Positions 53,797 through 63,803 are shown, numbered from the stretch's first letter. The stretch: 64,000 bases of DNA from Pseudomonas sp. Ant30-3 (GCF_000690905.1 NZ_JMCL01000025.1:98014-162013); one strand, 5' to 3'. The notes: generated by a model not told the origin, from the sequence alone. Numbers and translations are program-made.

Positions 53797-54801
53797 ATGA
53801 CTGAACCGACCTCCCTCGCCAGCTGGACCCGTGCCTTGCGCAAGCAACTCGATGCGCTGGGCCTCGACAGCACCGACCTGTGCCACCAGGCGGGGCTCGA
53901 CCCGCAATTGATGGACGACCCTAACGCCCGTTATCCGTTGTCGGGCACCACGCGTTTGTGGGAAATCGCGGTGAAGGTCAGTGGCGATCCGGCAATTGGC
54001 TTGCGCGTGTCGCGTTTCGTCAGTCCCACCACCTTTCACGCGCTTGGTTATGCACTGGTTGCCAGCGCCAGCCTGCGCGAAGTGTTTGAGCGCATCGTGC
54101 GTTATCACCAGGTGGTCAGCGATGCCTTGGAACTGGAGCTGACGCGCGGCGACGACCGCTACCGTTTTCACCTGAAAATCCCGGCTGGTAATCCGGCACC
54201 GGCGTTCGAGGCGATTGACGCGTTCAGCGCAATCTACGTGCGCACCTGCCGCAATCGCCTCGGTCGCGACTATGCACCGCTGGCGGTGTATTTACGCCGC
54301 CCGGAACCCGTCGATGCGCACCAATGGCACAAAGTCTTCCGCTCGCCAGTGTTTTTTGCGGCCGAGGAAGACTGCCTGGAATTCTCGCTGACGGACTTCG
54401 AGAGCCATCTGGACGACGCCAATCCGGAACTGGCAGAACACAACGAAGCCGTGCTGAAACGCACGCTGGCCCAGCTCAAGCCGTTGACCTGGGAACGCAA
54501 GGTGCGCGACGCAATTGAAGAGCAATTGCCGGAAGGCGAACCAAGCGCCGAGCACATTGCCCAGACTTTGCACCTGAGCTTGCGCAGCCTGCAACGGCAT
54601 CTGGCGGACGAAGGTTGCCGCTTCGATACGTTGCTCAATGAAAGCCGCGAGAATCTCGCGCTGGTGCATTTGCGTGATCTGCAATGCTCGTTGAGCGAAA
54701 TCAGTTATCTGCTCGGGTTTGCCGATACCAGCAGTTTCAACCGCGCGTTCAAGCGCTGGACGGGGATGACACCGGGGCAGTTTCGGGATGGGTTGCGGTG
54801 A
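53797..54801 (+). CDS. AraC-family transcriptional regulator
   Basis: The 334-aa protein has the PF12625-type N-terminal ligand-sensing domain (about 20-200, YPLSGTTRLWEIAVKVSGDP, ALGYALVASASLREVFERIV) and a C-terminal AraC DNA-binding domain. The latter contains two helix-turn-helix motifs (AQTLHLSLRSLQRHLADEG and ISYLLGFADTSSFNRAFKRW). The layout resembles OruR/ArgR-like and lipid-linked AraC regulators. Divergent pairing with the desaturase suggests control of it. Confidence 0.92.
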   Translation: MTEPTSLASWTRALRKQLDALGLDSTDLCHQAGLDPQLMDDPNARYPLSGTTRLWEIAVKVSGDPAIGLRVSRFVSPTTFHALGYALVASASLREVFERIVRYHQVVSDALELELTRGDDRYRFHLKIPAGNPAPAFEAIDAFSAIYVRTCRNRLGRDYAPLAVYLRRPEPVDAHQWHKVFRSPVFFAAEEDCLEFSLTDFESHLDDANPELAEHNEAVLKRTLAQLKPLTWERKVRDAIEEQLPEGEPSAEHIAQTLHLSLRSLQRHLADEGCRFDTLLNESRENLALVHLRDLQCSLSEISYLLGFADTSSFNRAFKRWTGMTPGQFRDGLR

Positions 54802-54831
54802 TTGATCATAGAGATCTAGTGCCTGATCTGC

Positions 54832-54985
54832 CCCATCGCTAGCAGGCTAGCTCCCACAGGGATCTCGGTCGGATACAGACAGGCTGATCAGTGTGGGAGC
54901 TAGCTGCCACATTTGAACTTCAGTAAACCCAAACTATGCACTCGATGGAGATCCCTGTGGGAGCCAGCCTGCTGGCGATGAGGCC
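54832..54985. repeat. Triple REP cluster
   Basis: CATCGCTAGCAGGCTAGCTC, a partial mate (GTGTGGGAGCTAGCTGCCAC) and GTGGGAGCCAGCCTGCTGGC with GATGAGGCCC lie between convergent araC-type and hprS genes. The last copy directly abuts the hprS stop codon. Confidence 0.85.
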
Positions 54986-54987
54986 CG

Positions 54988-56373
54988 TCAATCCAAGACA
55001 AAACCCAACCCGAACACCGTGCCGGTCTGATCACTGCTCACCCGCACCCGCCCGCCATGCAACCCCATGATCGAACTCACGATCGCCAACCCCAAACCGC
55101 CTGAATCACCTGGTTCTGCCCGCGAAGGATCGACCCGGTAAAACCGGTCAAACACTTTGCCCAGATGCTGCGGCGCAATGATCGGGCCGACGTTGTGCAC
55201 CTCCAGCCAACACATCCCCGAGTCATCGCGCCGCTGCAACGTAATGACGGAGCCAGCATCGGCGTGTCTTACTGCGTTGGCCAACAAGTTGCCAAGCGCG
55301 CGCTGCAGCAACATCTGATCCGCCAGCAATTCACCGGACAGGGCGTTTTGCAAACCAATATCCCGATCATCAGCCAGCGCTTCAAAGTAATCGCAGAGTT
55401 CATCGCCGACGCTGGCCAGGTCCAGCACGCGCACATCAAGCGCGCGTTCGGCCTGTTCGGCGCGGGCGAGGAACATCAGGTTTTCCGCCATGCGTTTGAG
55501 TCGTTCGAACTCTTCCATGTTGGAGGCGAGCACTTCCTGATATTCCGCCGCGCTGCGCGGTTGATTCAGCGCCAGGCCATTGCTGCCGAGCAAGTTGTGC
55601 AGCGGCGTGCGGATTTCATGCGCGAGGTCGGCCGAGAATTGCGACAGCCGTTGAAAGCCATCATCGAGCCGGGTCAGCATGCCGTTCAAGGCGTGTACCG
55701 GCTCGTGCAGTTCCGCCGGAATGCCGGCCGCCGGCAGCCGTTGATCAAGACTGCGCAAATCGATGCCACGCACCGCTTCACTCAGCTGCCGTAGCGGTCG
55801 CAAGCCGCGGCGCAACAGCATCAGGCCCAATGCGAAGGCCAGCAATGCGCCCAGGCTGACCGCCAGATAAAGCTGCATCCGGTAACTGGCGAGCATCTGC
55901 TCACGCTCGCTCAATACCTTGCCAGCGACCACCGTCAATGCCTCGCCGCTGGGGCCTCGGGCCTGCCCGGACAGCAACGCCACCGCCGCACCGTCCGGCG
56001 CTTGCCAGGTGATGACGTCGCTGCGTTGTGGCGCCCGCTCGGGGGCAATCGCGTCCAGGGCCGGAAGCTTCTGCTGACGCGGGTTGATGCCAATGACGGT
56101 AGAGCCATCGGCCCGCGTTACACGCAACAAACTGTCCTGATTGCCGAGCATGTTCTGGTACAAACGCGGCCGCGCCTGCAAGGCGCCAAGGCTGTCACTG
56201 TCGGCGAGCAGCGCGCGCACTTGCTCCAGGCGACCGAGTAACGCGAGGTCGTCGCGATAGGCGATTTCCGAGGCCAGCGAACGGTAGAGGAAAACCCCGA
56301 TCACGCTCAGTACCAACGCACAAACGGCGGCGAACGCCAGCGCCAGCCTGAAGGCGATGGAATTAGAGCGCAT
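54988..56373 (-). CDS. hprS: Sensor histidine kinase, CusS/HprS type
   Basis: This 461-aa inner-membrane kinase has TM1 (about 9-30), a periplasmic region, TM2 (about 165-187), HAMP and HisKA ([14 protein letters not shown], His252). HATPase boxes are [31 protein letters not shown] and GLGLAIV. It belongs to the heavy-metal sensor kinase family (CusS, CopS, IrlS, HprS). It overlaps hprR by 11 bases. The nearby hiuH gene and the HprR-like box favour HprS, which in E. coli responds to reactive chlorine/oxygen, over a metal sensor. Ligand not proven. Confidence 0.75.
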   Translation of the reverse strand: MRSNSIAFRLALAFAAVCALVLSVIGVFLYRSLASEIAYRDDLALLGRLEQVRALLADSDSLGALQARPRLYQNMLGNQDSLLRVTRADGSTVIGINPRQQKLPALDAIAPERAPQRSDVITWQAPDGAAVALLSGQARGPSGEALTVVAGKVLSEREQMLASYRMQLYLAVSLGALLAFALGLMLLRRGLRPLRQLSEAVRGIDLRSLDQRLPAAGIPAELHEPVHALNGMLTRLDDGFQRLSQFSADLAHEIRTPLHNLLGSNGLALNQPRSAAEYQEVLASNMEEFERLKRMAENLMFLARAEQAERALDVRVLDLASVGDELCDYFEALADDRDIGLQNALSGELLADQMLLQRALGNLLANAVRHADAGSVITLQRRDDSGMCWLEVHNVGPIIAPQHLGKVFDRFYRVDPSRAEPGDSGGLGLAIVSSIMGLHGGRVRVSSDQTGTVFGLGFVLD

Positions 56374-57043
56374 CGTCCGGTGCTTCCAGTTGATAGCCGA
56401 CGCCGCGCACGGTATGGATCAGCTTCGGCATGTAGGGATCGTCGACCTTGGAGCGCAGGCGGCGCACTGCAACTTCGACCATGTTGGTGTCGCTGTCGAA
56501 ATTCAGGTTCCACACCTGCGAGGCAATCAGCGTGCGCGACAGCACTTCACCCTGGCGACTGGCGAGCAATTGCAGCAGGGTGAATTCTTTGTTGGTCAGG
56601 TTGATGCGTTGCCCGCCGCGACTGACCCGGCGGCGCAAGACGTCAATTTCGAGGTCGGCGATGCTGTACGACTCGGCTTCGCGCATCGGCCCACGCCGCA
56701 GCAAGGTGCGCACGCGCGCGAGCAATTCGGCGAAGGCGAACGGCTTGAGCAAATAATCGTCGGCGCCGAGTTCGAGGCCACGAACGCGGTCTTCGATGGC
56801 ATCCTTGGCTGTCAAAAACAGCACCGGCGTCGCTCCGCGCTGGCGAATCAGCTGCAGCAATTGCCAGCCGTTCAAGCCTGGCAGCATTACATCAAGAATG
56901 ATCAGGTCATATTCCTGCTGCTCGATAAAGTAACGCCCATCGAGTCCATTCAGCGCCACGTCCACGGCAAAACCCGACTCGCCCAGGCCCTTGGCCAGGA
57001 AGTTCGCGGTTTTGGCTTCATCTTCAACGACCAGCAAACGCAT
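56363..57043 (-). CDS. hprR: Response regulator, CusR/HprR type
   Basis: This 226-aa OmpR/PhoB-type regulator has a receiver with EDE acidic pocket (7-9), Asp51 ([10 protein letters not shown]) and KPF ([10 protein letters not shown]). A winged helix follows with [20 protein letters not shown] and [17 protein letters not shown]. It starts at ATG 57041-57043. A box identical in pattern to the E. coli HprR site lies 54 bp upstream, so autoregulation and control of the divergent genes are likely. CusR/CopR remains the alternative. Confidence 0.78.
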   Translation of the reverse strand: MRLLVVEDEAKTANFLAKGLGESGFAVDVALNGLDGRYFIEQQEYDLIILDVMLPGLNGWQLLQLIRQRGATPVLFLTAKDAIEDRVRGLELGADDYLLKPFAFAELLARVRTLLRRGPMREAESYSIADLEIDVLRRRVSRGGQRINLTNKEFTLLQLLASRQGEVLSRTLIASQVWNLNFDSDTNMVEVAVRRLRSKVDDPYMPKLIHTVRGVGYQLEAPDDAL

Positions 57044-57096
57044 GGCACACCTCGATTATTCAGACGTACAGGCTAGGCGTCTTCGGCCCCGTTGCC

Positions 57097-57114
57097 CATT
57101 ACAAACTTGTAATC
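57097..57114. promoter_or_regulatory. HprR-type binding box
   Basis: CATTACAAACTTGTAATC is a near-perfect palindrome (ATTACAA-AC-TTGTAAT) in the 136-bp gap between hprR and the DUF336 gene. The E. coli HprR (YedW) box is CATTACAAAATTGTAATG, whereas CusR sites have GACA/TGTC arms; the TTACAA/TTGTAA arms favour HprR. Confidence 0.72.
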
Positions 57115-57179
57115 CTGCTGACGGGGTTCTGACGGGAATGGCTGGGTAAGGTGGCCACCTCGACTTACGGAGCCTGGCC

Positions 57180-57665
57180 ATGCTGTTCAAAACCCTCGTC
57201 ACAAGCCTTGCACTCGGCCTCACCGGTAGCGCGTTTGCCGCTGCCGAATTGCCTCGCCACGCCGACCTTGATCTGCGCACCGCCAGATTGCTGGCCGACG
57301 CCACCCTGGCCAATTGCACCGGAACCGTCTCAGTGCTCGATCGCGGCGGCAATCTGTTGGTGACCCTGCGTGCCGACGGCATCGGTTCGCACAACACCGC
57401 CGCCAGCCAACGCACGGCTTACACCGCGCTGTCGACGAAAACCCCGACCCGTCTGTTTGCCGAACGCGCTCGCAACAACCCGGAAGCCGCCAACCTCAAC
57501 ACCCTCGACGAATTGCTGTTGCTGGGCGGCGGCGTGCCGTTGTTTGCCGGCGATGAACTGGTCGGCGCGCTCGGCGTCGCCGGCTCCGGCGGTGCCGAGC
57601 AGGACGAAAATTGCGCCATCAAAGCAGCTGACACCGTCGGCCTGTCGATCAAAAAATCCATCTGA
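57180..57665 (+). CDS. Periplasmic DUF336 (GlcG/HbpS-like) protein
   Basis: The 161-aa protein has a signal peptide ending GSAFA-AAEL and a GlcG/HbpS domain (LADATLANCTGTVSVLDRGG, then LLLLGGGVPLFAGDELVGAL and GVAGSGGAEQDENCA). Members bind heme or act as redox sensors/chaperones (HbpS), but the exact role is open. It is divergent from hprR and 11 bp upstream of hiuH, so it is probably the first gene of an hprR-controlled operon. Confidence 0.85.
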   Translation: MLFKTLVTSLALGLTGSAFAAAELPRHADLDLRTARLLADATLANCTGTVSVLDRGGNLLVTLRADGIGSHNTAASQRTAYTALSTKTPTRLFAERARNNPEAANLNTLDELLLLGGGVPLFAGDELVGALGVAGSGGAEQDENCAIKAADTVGLSIKKSI

Positions 57666-57676
57666 GGAGTTGCACC

Positions 57677-58087
57677 ATGAAAACCCTGCGCATGACCCTG
57701 GCCGCCATTGGCCTTAGCAGCTTGTCGACGCTGGCCCTCGCGGCCGGCAACCCTTTGAGCGTGCACGTGCTCAATCTGGAAAACGGTTTGCCTTCACCGG
57801 GCATCAACGTGACCCTGGAAAAACACGTCGGTCAGAACTGGCAACCGCTGGCTGAAGGCACTACCAACGAACAGGGGCGCATCGCCGAATTGTTCCCGGC
57901 CAAACAGGCCTTTGAAGCCGGGGAATATCGCGTGGTGTTCAAGACCGGCGAGTATTTCAAGAAGACTAAACACGAGACATTCTTTCCGGAAATTCCGGTG
58001 ATTTTTGAAGTGAAGCAGACGGATCAGCACTACCACATTCCGCTGCTGCTGAGCCCTTATGGGTTCTCGACTTATCGCGGATCGTAG
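57677..58087 (+). CDS. hiuH: Periplasmic 5-hydroxyisourate hydrolase (transthyretin-like)
   Basis: The 136-aa protein has a signal peptide (STLALA-AGNP) and a transthyretin-like fold with the family landmarks LSVHVLNLENGLPSPGINVT (catalytic His), RIAELFPAKQAFEAGEYRVV, FFPEIPVIFEV and the C-terminal YRGS. It hydrolyses 5-hydroxyisourate from urate breakdown. A secreted form occurs in E. coli (YedX/HiuH), where it is controlled by HprRS. RBS GAGGAG is upstream. Confidence 0.94.
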   Translation: MKTLRMTLAAIGLSSLSTLALAAGNPLSVHVLNLENGLPSPGINVTLEKHVGQNWQPLAEGTTNEQGRIAELFPAKQAFEAGEYRVVFKTGEYFKKTKHETFFPEIPVIFEVKQTDQHYHIPLLLSPYGFSTYRGS

Positions 58088-58102
58088 GTTCGGCGTCGGC
58101 GG

Positions 58103-58789
58103 TCAGGATGTCGCCAGTACCCTCAACCGCTCGGCATCCACGATTTCTATCTCGCCGTACTTGAGATGAACGATGCCTTGGGCCTGCAGATCGTTGAGCA
58201 TCTGGTTAGTCGTCTGCCGCGACAGCGAAAGCATCGACGCCAGCTGCTCCTGGGGCAATTGCAGGACGCGGCGTGGTGGATCGATTTCGCCGTAACCCTG
58301 CGCAATCATCAGCAGTCGATGGGCTAATCGCGCCGAGGCTGGCCGCAAACTCAGTTGTTCGAGACTGATGAAGGTCAGGCGCAGTTTCTGGCTCATCAAC
58401 AGTGCCAATTGCCGCCAGTGAACGGGCTGCTCATCCAGCAACGCCAGCAGTGCATTTTGCGGCACATGCAGCAAGGTGCATGGGCCCGCAGCGAACGCAT
58501 CATGAGTTCGCGGCTGACCGTCGAACAAGGAAATCTCGCCAAACCAGTGCGGCGCTTCAACCACACTCAGCAAGGCCTCCTTGCCTTGCTCGCTCACCGC
58601 GCCAATGCGCACCGAACCTTCAAGTACGGCGTACAGCCCACACGGTGAGTCACCGCGCTGGAACAGTCGCTGACCCGACACCAACTGCCGGACCCGCGCA
58701 GCCGTGAGCAGACTATCCTGTAAAGAGTCAGGCAAATGGCTAAACCACTGCCCCGCCATCAGGCGCGAACGCCAGAGCTGCATGCCCAA
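58103..58789 (-). CDS. Crp/Fnr-family transcriptional regulator
   Basis: The 228-aa protein has an N-terminal cyclic-nucleotide-binding-like domain (about 15-130, LFQRGDSPCGLYAVLEGSVR, WFGEISLFDGQPRTHDAFAA) and a C-terminal winged helix (LPQEQLASMLSLSRQTTNQM). It has no Fe-S cysteine cluster of FNR and the cAMP-binding residues are not all present, so its ligand is unknown. The TTG at 58787-58789 is favoured because AGGAG lies 6 bases upstream; ATG 58783 is the alternative. It converges on hiuH with 15 bp between stops. Confidence 0.87.
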   Translation of the reverse strand: MGMQLWRSRLMAGQWFSHLPDSLQDSLLTAARVRQLVSGQRLFQRGDSPCGLYAVLEGSVRIGAVSEQGKEALLSVVEAPHWFGEISLFDGQPRTHDAFAAGPCTLLHVPQNALLALLDEQPVHWRQLALLMSQKLRLTFISLEQLSLRPASARLAHRLLMIAQGYGEIDPPRRVLQLPQEQLASMLSLSRQTTNQMLNDLQAQGIVHLKYGEIEIVDAERLRVLATS

Positions 58790-58875
58790 ATGAAAACTCC
58801 TGGAGATTGTCGCCTGGCTGACAGAGCCAAATCTGCACCCGGGGCATGATCCATCACCCTACAGGAGGAATAACA

Positions 58876-59394
58876 ATGAAAAGCCTCGTTGACCATCTCA
58901 GCCAATACGCCGCCTACCATCGCGACCCGCGCAATATTGCCACGCATTTTGTCGGCATTCCGCTGATTGTCGTGGCCGTGGCCGTGTTGCTCTCGCGTCC
59001 GCAGTGGATGGGAGGATGGCTGTCGCCGGCCATGCTGGTGGCGCTGGCGTCAGCGTGGTTTTACCTGCGGCTGGAGCTGCGTCTTGGCCTGCTGATGAGC
59101 GTATTGTTGGGGCTGTGTGTCTGGGCCGGCCAGGTACTCGCACAGCAAAGCACGCTGGTGTGGCTGGCGAGCGGTCTCGGACTGTTTGTGGTGGGCTGGG
59201 CGATTCAGTTTGTCGGGCATCACTACGAAGGCCGCAAACCGGCGTTTGTCGATGACGTGACCGGGTTGATTATCGGGCCGTTGTTTGTGGTGGCGGAGCT
59301 GGCGTTTTTACTGGGTTTGCGGCGTGAGTTGAAGGAGCAGATCGAGGCGCGGGCGGGTGGGGTGCGGGTTAATCCGCGCCGGGCCGCGGCGTAG
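58876..59394 (+). CDS. Mpo1-like (DUF962) membrane protein
   Basis: The 172-aa protein has four to five hydrophobic segments and the Mpo1/YGL010W histidine motifs: YAAYHRDPRNIATHFVGIPL near the N-terminus and AIQFVGHHYEGRKPAFVDDV in the second half. Yeast Mpo1 is an Fe-dependent dioxygenase of 2-hydroxy fatty acids; whether bacterial members do the same is not settled here. A strong AGGAGG precedes ATG 58876. Divergent from the Crp/Fnr gene. Confidence 0.85.
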   Translation: MKSLVDHLSQYAAYHRDPRNIATHFVGIPLIVVAVAVLLSRPQWMGGWLSPAMLVALASAWFYLRLELRLGLLMSVLLGLCVWAGQVLAQQSTLVWLASGLGLFVVGWAIQFVGHHYEGRKPAFVDDVTGLIIGPLFVVAELAFLLGLRRELKEQIEARAGGVRVNPRRAAA

Positions 59395-59462
59395 ATCGCC
59401 TTCGCAAACAAGTCGGAGCGCCGAACAGTCGCTTCCACAGGAGAACTTGTGAACCACACAAA

Positions 59463-59547
59463 TCCTGTAGGAGCCGGCTTGCTGGCGATAGCGGTGTAAC
59501 TGGTGCACCGCGTTATCGTTAATCGCCAGCAAGCCGGCTCCTACAAG
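59463..59547. repeat. REPIN downstream of cysA
   Basis: CCTGTAGGAGCCGGCTTGCT and the mate CGCCAGCAAGCCGGCTCCTA form a clean inverted pair between the convergent Mpo1-like gene and cysA. It ends next to the cysA stop. Confidence 0.92.
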
Positions 59548-59548
59548 A

Positions 59549-60538
59549 TCAGATGTTAGCCACTTTCTGCCAGACCTTTGGCTTGAAAAACAACGTCTCA
59601 CCCTTCGCCAACCCGGTCAGGCTGTCGTGATCCTTTACCACTTCCGCTTCGATCAACTCGCTCTGCCCTTCCACCTTCAGCGTCACTCGGGTGGTCGCGC
59701 CCAGCGGTCGAATATCGCGCACTTCAGCCGCGTGGTGATCTTCCAGTTCATGGCGCGACAGCGAGACTTCGTGCGGGCGGAACAGTACATGGTTGTCCTC
59801 CCCCAGATGCAGGCGGTTCGAGTCACCAAGGAAGTGATAAACGAAATCGCTGGCCGGATTTTCGTAGACCTCGCCCGGTGAGCCGATCTGCTCGATCACG
59901 CCCTTGTTCATCACCACGATACGGTCGGCGACTTCCATGGCTTCTTCCTGGTCGTGGGTCACGAACACCGAGGTCAGGTTGATGTCCTCGTGCAGCCGCG
60001 CCAACCAGCGGCGCAGTTCTTTACGGACCTTGGCATCGAGTGCACCAAACGGCTCATCAAGCAGCAAAACCTTCGGCTCCACCGCCAGTGCACGGGCCAG
60101 CGCGATACGCTGGCGCTGACCACCGGAGAGTTGCTCCGGGTAACGGTCCGACAGCCAGTCCAGCTGCACCATGTTCAGCAGTTCGTGGACTTTCCCGGCG
60201 ATCTGGCTTTCGCTCGGGCGCTGGTTTTTCGGCTTCATGCGCAGGCCGAACGCGACGTTGTCGAACACCGTCATGTGGCGGAACAACGCGTAATGCTGGA
60301 ACACGAAGCCGACGTTGCGATCACGCACGTCGTGGCCGGAAACGTCTTCGCCGTGGAAGACGATGCTGCCCTGATCCGGCGTTTCCAGACCGGCGATGAT
60401 CCGCAGCAGCGTGGTCTTGCCGCAACCCGACGGGCCCAGCAGCGCGACCAGTTCGCCGCTCTGAATGTCCAGGCTGATGTTGTCCAGCGCCTTGAACGCG
60501 TTGAAATTCTTGCTGACGTTACGCACTTCGATCGACAT
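59549..60538 (-). CDS. cysA: Sulfate/thiosulfate ABC importer, ATP-binding protein
   Basis: The 329-aa ATPase has Walker [10 protein letters not shown] (34-42), Q-loop VFQHYALF, signature [15 protein letters not shown], Walker [19 protein letters not shown] and H-loop [15 protein letters not shown]-terminal TOBE domain (about 240-329) follows. It is 3 bp downstream of cysW. It powers sulfate uptake with CysTW and Sbp. Confidence 0.97.
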   Translation of the reverse strand: MSIEVRNVSKNFNAFKALDNISLDIQSGELVALLGPSGCGKTTLLRIIAGLETPDQGSIVFHGEDVSGHDVRDRNVGFVFQHYALFRHMTVFDNVAFGLRMKPKNQRPSESQIAGKVHELLNMVQLDWLSDRYPEQLSGGQRQRIALARALAVEPKVLLLDEPFGALDAKVRKELRRWLARLHEDINLTSVFVTHDQEEAMEVADRIVVMNKGVIEQIGSPGEVYENPASDFVYHFLGDSNRLHLGEDNHVLFRPHEVSLSRHELEDHHAAEVRDIRPLGATTRVTLKVEGQSELIEAEVVKDHDSLTGLAKGETLFFKPKVWQKVANI

Positions 60539-60541
60539 GAA

Positions 60542-61411
60542 TTATTCCTCCGCGGCGCTGGCGCGCAGGCGGTTAATACGGTTTTCGCTCCACTGCTTCA
60601 GCAGCAGGATGAAGAGCGCCATGATCAGCAACAGGCTCGCCACGGCGAACGCGGCCACGTGGTTGTATTCGTTGTAGAGGATCTCGACGTGCAACGGCAA
60701 GGTGTTGGTCACCCCGCGAATGTGCCCGGAAACCACCGACACCGCACCGAACTCACCCATCGCCCGCGCGGTACACAGCACCACGCCGTAGATCAGGCCC
60801 CATTTGATATTGGGAACAGTGACGTGCCAGAACATCTGCCAGCCATTGGCACCGAGCAGGCGCGCAGCCTCCTCTTCCTGGGTGCCTTGTTCCTGCATCA
60901 GCGGGATCAACTCACGCGCCACAAATGGCACGGTGACGAAAATCGTCGCCAGCACGATGCCCGGCAAGGCGAAGACGATCTGGATGTCGTGATCTTGCAG
61001 CCACGGTCCGAACAAACCTTGCGCACCGAACATCAGCACATAAACCAGACCGGCGATGACCGGCGAGACCGAGAACGGCAGGTCGATCAGGGTGACGAGG
61101 ATACTTTTGCCACGGAACGAATATTTGCTCACACACCAGGCTGCGCTGACACCGAACACCAGGTTCAGCGGCACCGAAATCAGCACGGCGAACACCGTGA
61201 GCTTCAACGCGGAAAGTGCATCGGGCTCAAAGATCGCCGTGAAGAACGCGCCGAGCCCCATCTTCAAACCCTGGGATACGACGATCACCAACGGCAACAA
61301 TAAAAACAGCGCAAAAATCAGCCAGCTAAGACCGATCAACAGGCGACGCGATGAGGCACTGCCTCGGCGTGAGGCGTTCGAGGAAGCAGCCGCAATAGAC
61401 GATTGGGACAT
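60542..61411 (-). CDS. cysW: Sulfate ABC importer, permease CysW
   Basis: The 289-aa permease has six hydrophobic segments and the EAA loop [41 protein letters not shown] is the CysW-type segment. It lies 12 bp after cysT. Length normal. Confidence 0.95.
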   Translation of the reverse strand: MSQSSIAAASSNASRRGSASSRRLLIGLSWLIFALFLLLPLVIVVSQGLKMGLGAFFTAIFEPDALSALKLTVFAVLISVPLNLVFGVSAAWCVSKYSFRGKSILVTLIDLPFSVSPVIAGLVYVLMFGAQGLFGPWLQDHDIQIVFALPGIVLATIFVTVPFVARELIPLMQEQGTQEEEAARLLGANGWQMFWHVTVPNIKWGLIYGVVLCTARAMGEFGAVSVVSGHIRGVTNTLPLHVEILYNEYNHVAAFAVASLLLIMALFILLLKQWSENRINRLRASAAEE

Positions 61412-61423
61412 GTTTGCGCCTCC

Positions 61424-62242
61424 TTAGGGGGTTTCGATGCGCCGCTGCAGCAAGTTGATCAGCAGCAATAGAATGAAAGAAACCACCAGCATCAGTACGC
61501 CAATGGAAGTAGCGCCGGTGTAATCGTACTGGTCGAGTTTGACCATGATCAGCAGCGGCAGAATCTCGGTTTTCATCGGCATGTTGCCGGCAATGAAAAT
61601 CACCGAACCGTACTCGCCGACCCCACGGGCAAAGGCCAAAGCGAAACCGGTCAACCAGGCAGGCAGCAGCGCCGGCACCAGAATATGGCGGAAAACCTGC
61701 CAGGGTTTCGCACCCAGACACGCCGCCGCTTCTTCCACTTCACGGGGGATATCGGCCAGTACGGGCTGTACGGTACGTACCACGAATGGCAGCGTAACGA
61801 ACGTCAGCGCAAGCGTGATGCCGAAGGGGGTATACGCGATCTTGAAACCCAGGTCGGCCGCGAATTGACCCACCCAGCCGTTCGGTGCGTACAGCGCGGT
61901 CAGGGCGATACCGGCCACCGCCGTGGGCAATGCGAACGGCAAATCGATCATCGCATCGATGATTTTTCGCCCCGGGAAGGTATAACGCACCAGCACCCAG
62001 GCGAGCAGCGTGCCGATAATGCCGTTGATGATCGCGGCACACAGCGCGGTTCCGAAGCTCAGCTTCAACGCCGCCAGCACGCGAGGCGCCGAGATGATCG
62101 TCCAGAACTGATCCCAGGTAAGTTGAGCGGCGTGGACGAACATCGCCGCCAGCGGTATGAGCACAATCAGGCTGAGGTACACCAAGGTGTAACCCAGCGT
62201 CAGCCCGAAGCCGGGTATGACGGGGGAGATACGACGCGACAT
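61424..62242 (-). CDS. cysT: Sulfate ABC importer, permease CysT
   Basis: The 272-aa permease has MSRRISPVIPGFGLTLGYTL, EAA loop EEAAACLGAKPWQVFRHILV and ALAFARGVGEYGSVIFIAGN. The start is ATG 62240-62242; an open frame of 45 codons upstream is REPIN sequence and is not coding. A 219-bp gap with a REPIN separates it from sbp. Confidence 0.95.
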   Translation of the reverse strand: MSRRISPVIPGFGLTLGYTLVYLSLIVLIPLAAMFVHAAQLTWDQFWTIISAPRVLAALKLSFGTALCAAIINGIIGTLLAWVLVRYTFPGRKIIDAMIDLPFALPTAVAGIALTALYAPNGWVGQFAADLGFKIAYTPFGITLALTFVTLPFVVRTVQPVLADIPREVEEAAACLGAKPWQVFRHILVPALLPAWLTGFALAFARGVGEYGSVIFIAGNMPMKTEILPLLIMVKLDQYDYTGATSIGVLMLVVSFILLLLINLLQRRIETP

Positions 62243-62298
62243 AAAAGTCCTTGGTTGAGAACGCGATCCGCTGAAAGCATCAATGTGGGAGCGGGCCC

Positions 62299-62433
62299 TG
62301 TGGGGAGGGGATTTATCCCCGTCGGGCGGCGTAGCTGCCCCAAAACCATCGCATGCGGTGCGCCTGGCATTCCGCAATAGCCGATTTTGGAGCTACTACG
62401 TAGCCCAACGGGGATAAATCCCCTCGCCACAAA
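62299..62433. repeat. REPIN between sbp and cysT
   Basis: TGTGGGGAGGGGATTTATCC and the mate ACGGGGATAAATCCCCTCGC form a long-arm inverted pair with a second partial repeat (CAATGTGGGAGCGGG) just before. It sits within the sbp-cysTWA operon. Confidence 0.88.
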
Positions 62434-62461
62434 GGCTCACTACCACACGTGGTGAGTCAGA

Positions 62462-63475
62462 TTACTGCGCCTGATAGATCTGGTCGAACACGCCACCGTC
62501 ATTGAAAAATTTCGGTTGAGCACTCTTCCAGCCGCCGAAGTCCTTGTCGATGGTCACCAGTTCCAGTGTCGGGAACTGCTGGGCGTACTTGGCGGCCACA
62601 TCCTTGTCCCGTGGACGATAGAAGTTTTTCGCGGCGATTTCCTGTCCGGCCGGGCTGTACAGGTGCTTGAGGTACGCTTCGGCGATTTCGGCGTTGCCTT
62701 TCTTCTCGGCGTTCTTGTCGACCACTGCCACTGGTGGCTCGGCGAGGATCGACAGTGAAGGCACGACGATGTCGAACTTGTCCGCACCGCCGTCTTCTTT
62801 CAAAGCCAGGAACGCTTCGTTTTCCCAGGCCAGCAACACGTCGCCCTGACCGTTGTTGACGAAGGTGATGGTCGAACCGCGAGCGCCGGTATCCAGCACT
62901 GGAACGTGCTTGAACAATGTCTGAACGTATTCTTTGGCCTTGGCTTCGTCGCCGCCGTTGGCTTTCAGACCGTAGGCCCACGCCGCGAGGAAATTCCAGC
63001 GCGCACCACCGGAGGTTTTTGGGTTCGGTGTAATCACTTCGACGCCGCTTTTGGTCAGGTCGCCCCAGTCCTTGATGCCTTTCGGGTTGCCCTTGCGCAC
63101 CAGGAAAACGATGGTCGAGGTGTACGGCGTGCTCGCTTGCGGCAGACGCTTCTGCCAATCCGTCGGCAGGGTCTTGCCCAGCTTGGCGATCTCGTCGATG
63201 TCACCGGCCAGCGCCAGAGTCACTACGTCGGCGCGCAAACCATCAATCACCGCCCGGCCCTGCTTGCCGGATCCACCGTGAGATTGCTGGATTTTCACGT
63301 TGTCGCCGGCGTGGTCTTTCTTCCAGAAATTGACGAACTCAGCGTTGTATTCCTGATACAGCTCGCGTGTCGGGTCGTACGACACATTAAGCAACTCGTA
63401 ATCCTTGGCAACCGCAGAACCCGCAAAGAAGGCACTGGCCAGCGCAGCCAAAGCGAAATGACGAATCGACGACAT
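62462..63475 (-). CDS. sbp: Periplasmic sulfate-binding protein
   Basis: The 337-aa protein has a signal peptide ending GSAVA-KDYE and the sulfate-binding family segments [54 protein letters not shown] and [12 protein letters not shown]. It presents sulfate to CysTWA. It lies 64 bp after oscA on the same strand, so oscA-sbp-cysTWA is likely one CysB-controlled operon with a REPIN after sbp. Confidence 0.96.
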   Translation of the reverse strand: MSSIRHFALAALASAFFAGSAVAKDYELLNVSYDPTRELYQEYNAEFVNFWKKDHAGDNVKIQQSHGGSGKQGRAVIDGLRADVVTLALAGDIDEIAKLGKTLPTDWQKRLPQASTPYTSTIVFLVRKGNPKGIKDWGDLTKSGVEVITPNPKTSGGARWNFLAAWAYGLKANGGDEAKAKEYVQTLFKHVPVLDTGARGSTITFVNNGQGDVLLAWENEAFLALKEDGGADKFDIVVPSLSILAEPPVAVVDKNAEKKGNAEIAEAYLKHLYSPAGQEIAAKNFYRPRDKDVAAKYAQQFPTLELVTIDKDFGGWKSAQPKFFNDGGVFDQIYQAQ

Positions 63476-63539
63476 GGTGAAAGCTCCTGGAATTCTGGGT
63501 GTATTAGCTTTTTTTTATGGTGGCTGAAATGGGGTTGCC

Positions 63540-63722
63540 TCAGCTCGGCTTGGCACCCGGGTTCTGCAGACGGAATTTTTCCTTGCGCTCGATTTGCACC
63601 ACCTGAGCGTTATGCACAGTGATCTCCACCGCGCCGAAGCGCAGATCGCGCAAAGCACTCTGAATTTCACGCAAAATGGTGGCTTCGTCTTGACCGTCAA
63701 CGCTACGCAGGGATGCGCTCAT
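63540..63722 (-). CDS. oscA: Small sulfur-starvation protein OscA (YezD/DUF2292 family)
   Basis: The 60-aa protein MSASLRSVDGQDEATILREI... contains the DUF2292 core (EIQSALRDLRFGAVEITVHN, then QVVQIERKEKFRL). OscA was named for its role in organosulfur use and chromate resistance under sulfur limitation in Pseudomonas, and the gene sits before sbp. Start ATG 63720-63722 with AAGGAG upstream. Confidence 0.9.
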   Translation of the reverse strand: MSASLRSVDGQDEATILREIQSALRDLRFGAVEITVHNAQVVQIERKEKFRLQNPGAKPS

Positions 63723-63803
63723 GGGCTGCTCCTTCAACTGAGAGATCGCCTGGCAGTGGGCGGCACTGCTTGCGGCGTGAGAGCAATATAGATAAGCGCG
63801 GTT

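Noticed and set aside
54988..57043. Copper-sensing CusRS/CopRS annotation for the two-component pair
   Set aside because: Sequence family allows it, but the TTACAA-TTGTAA box and the adjacent hiuH favour HprRS; no copper-resistance gene is near.
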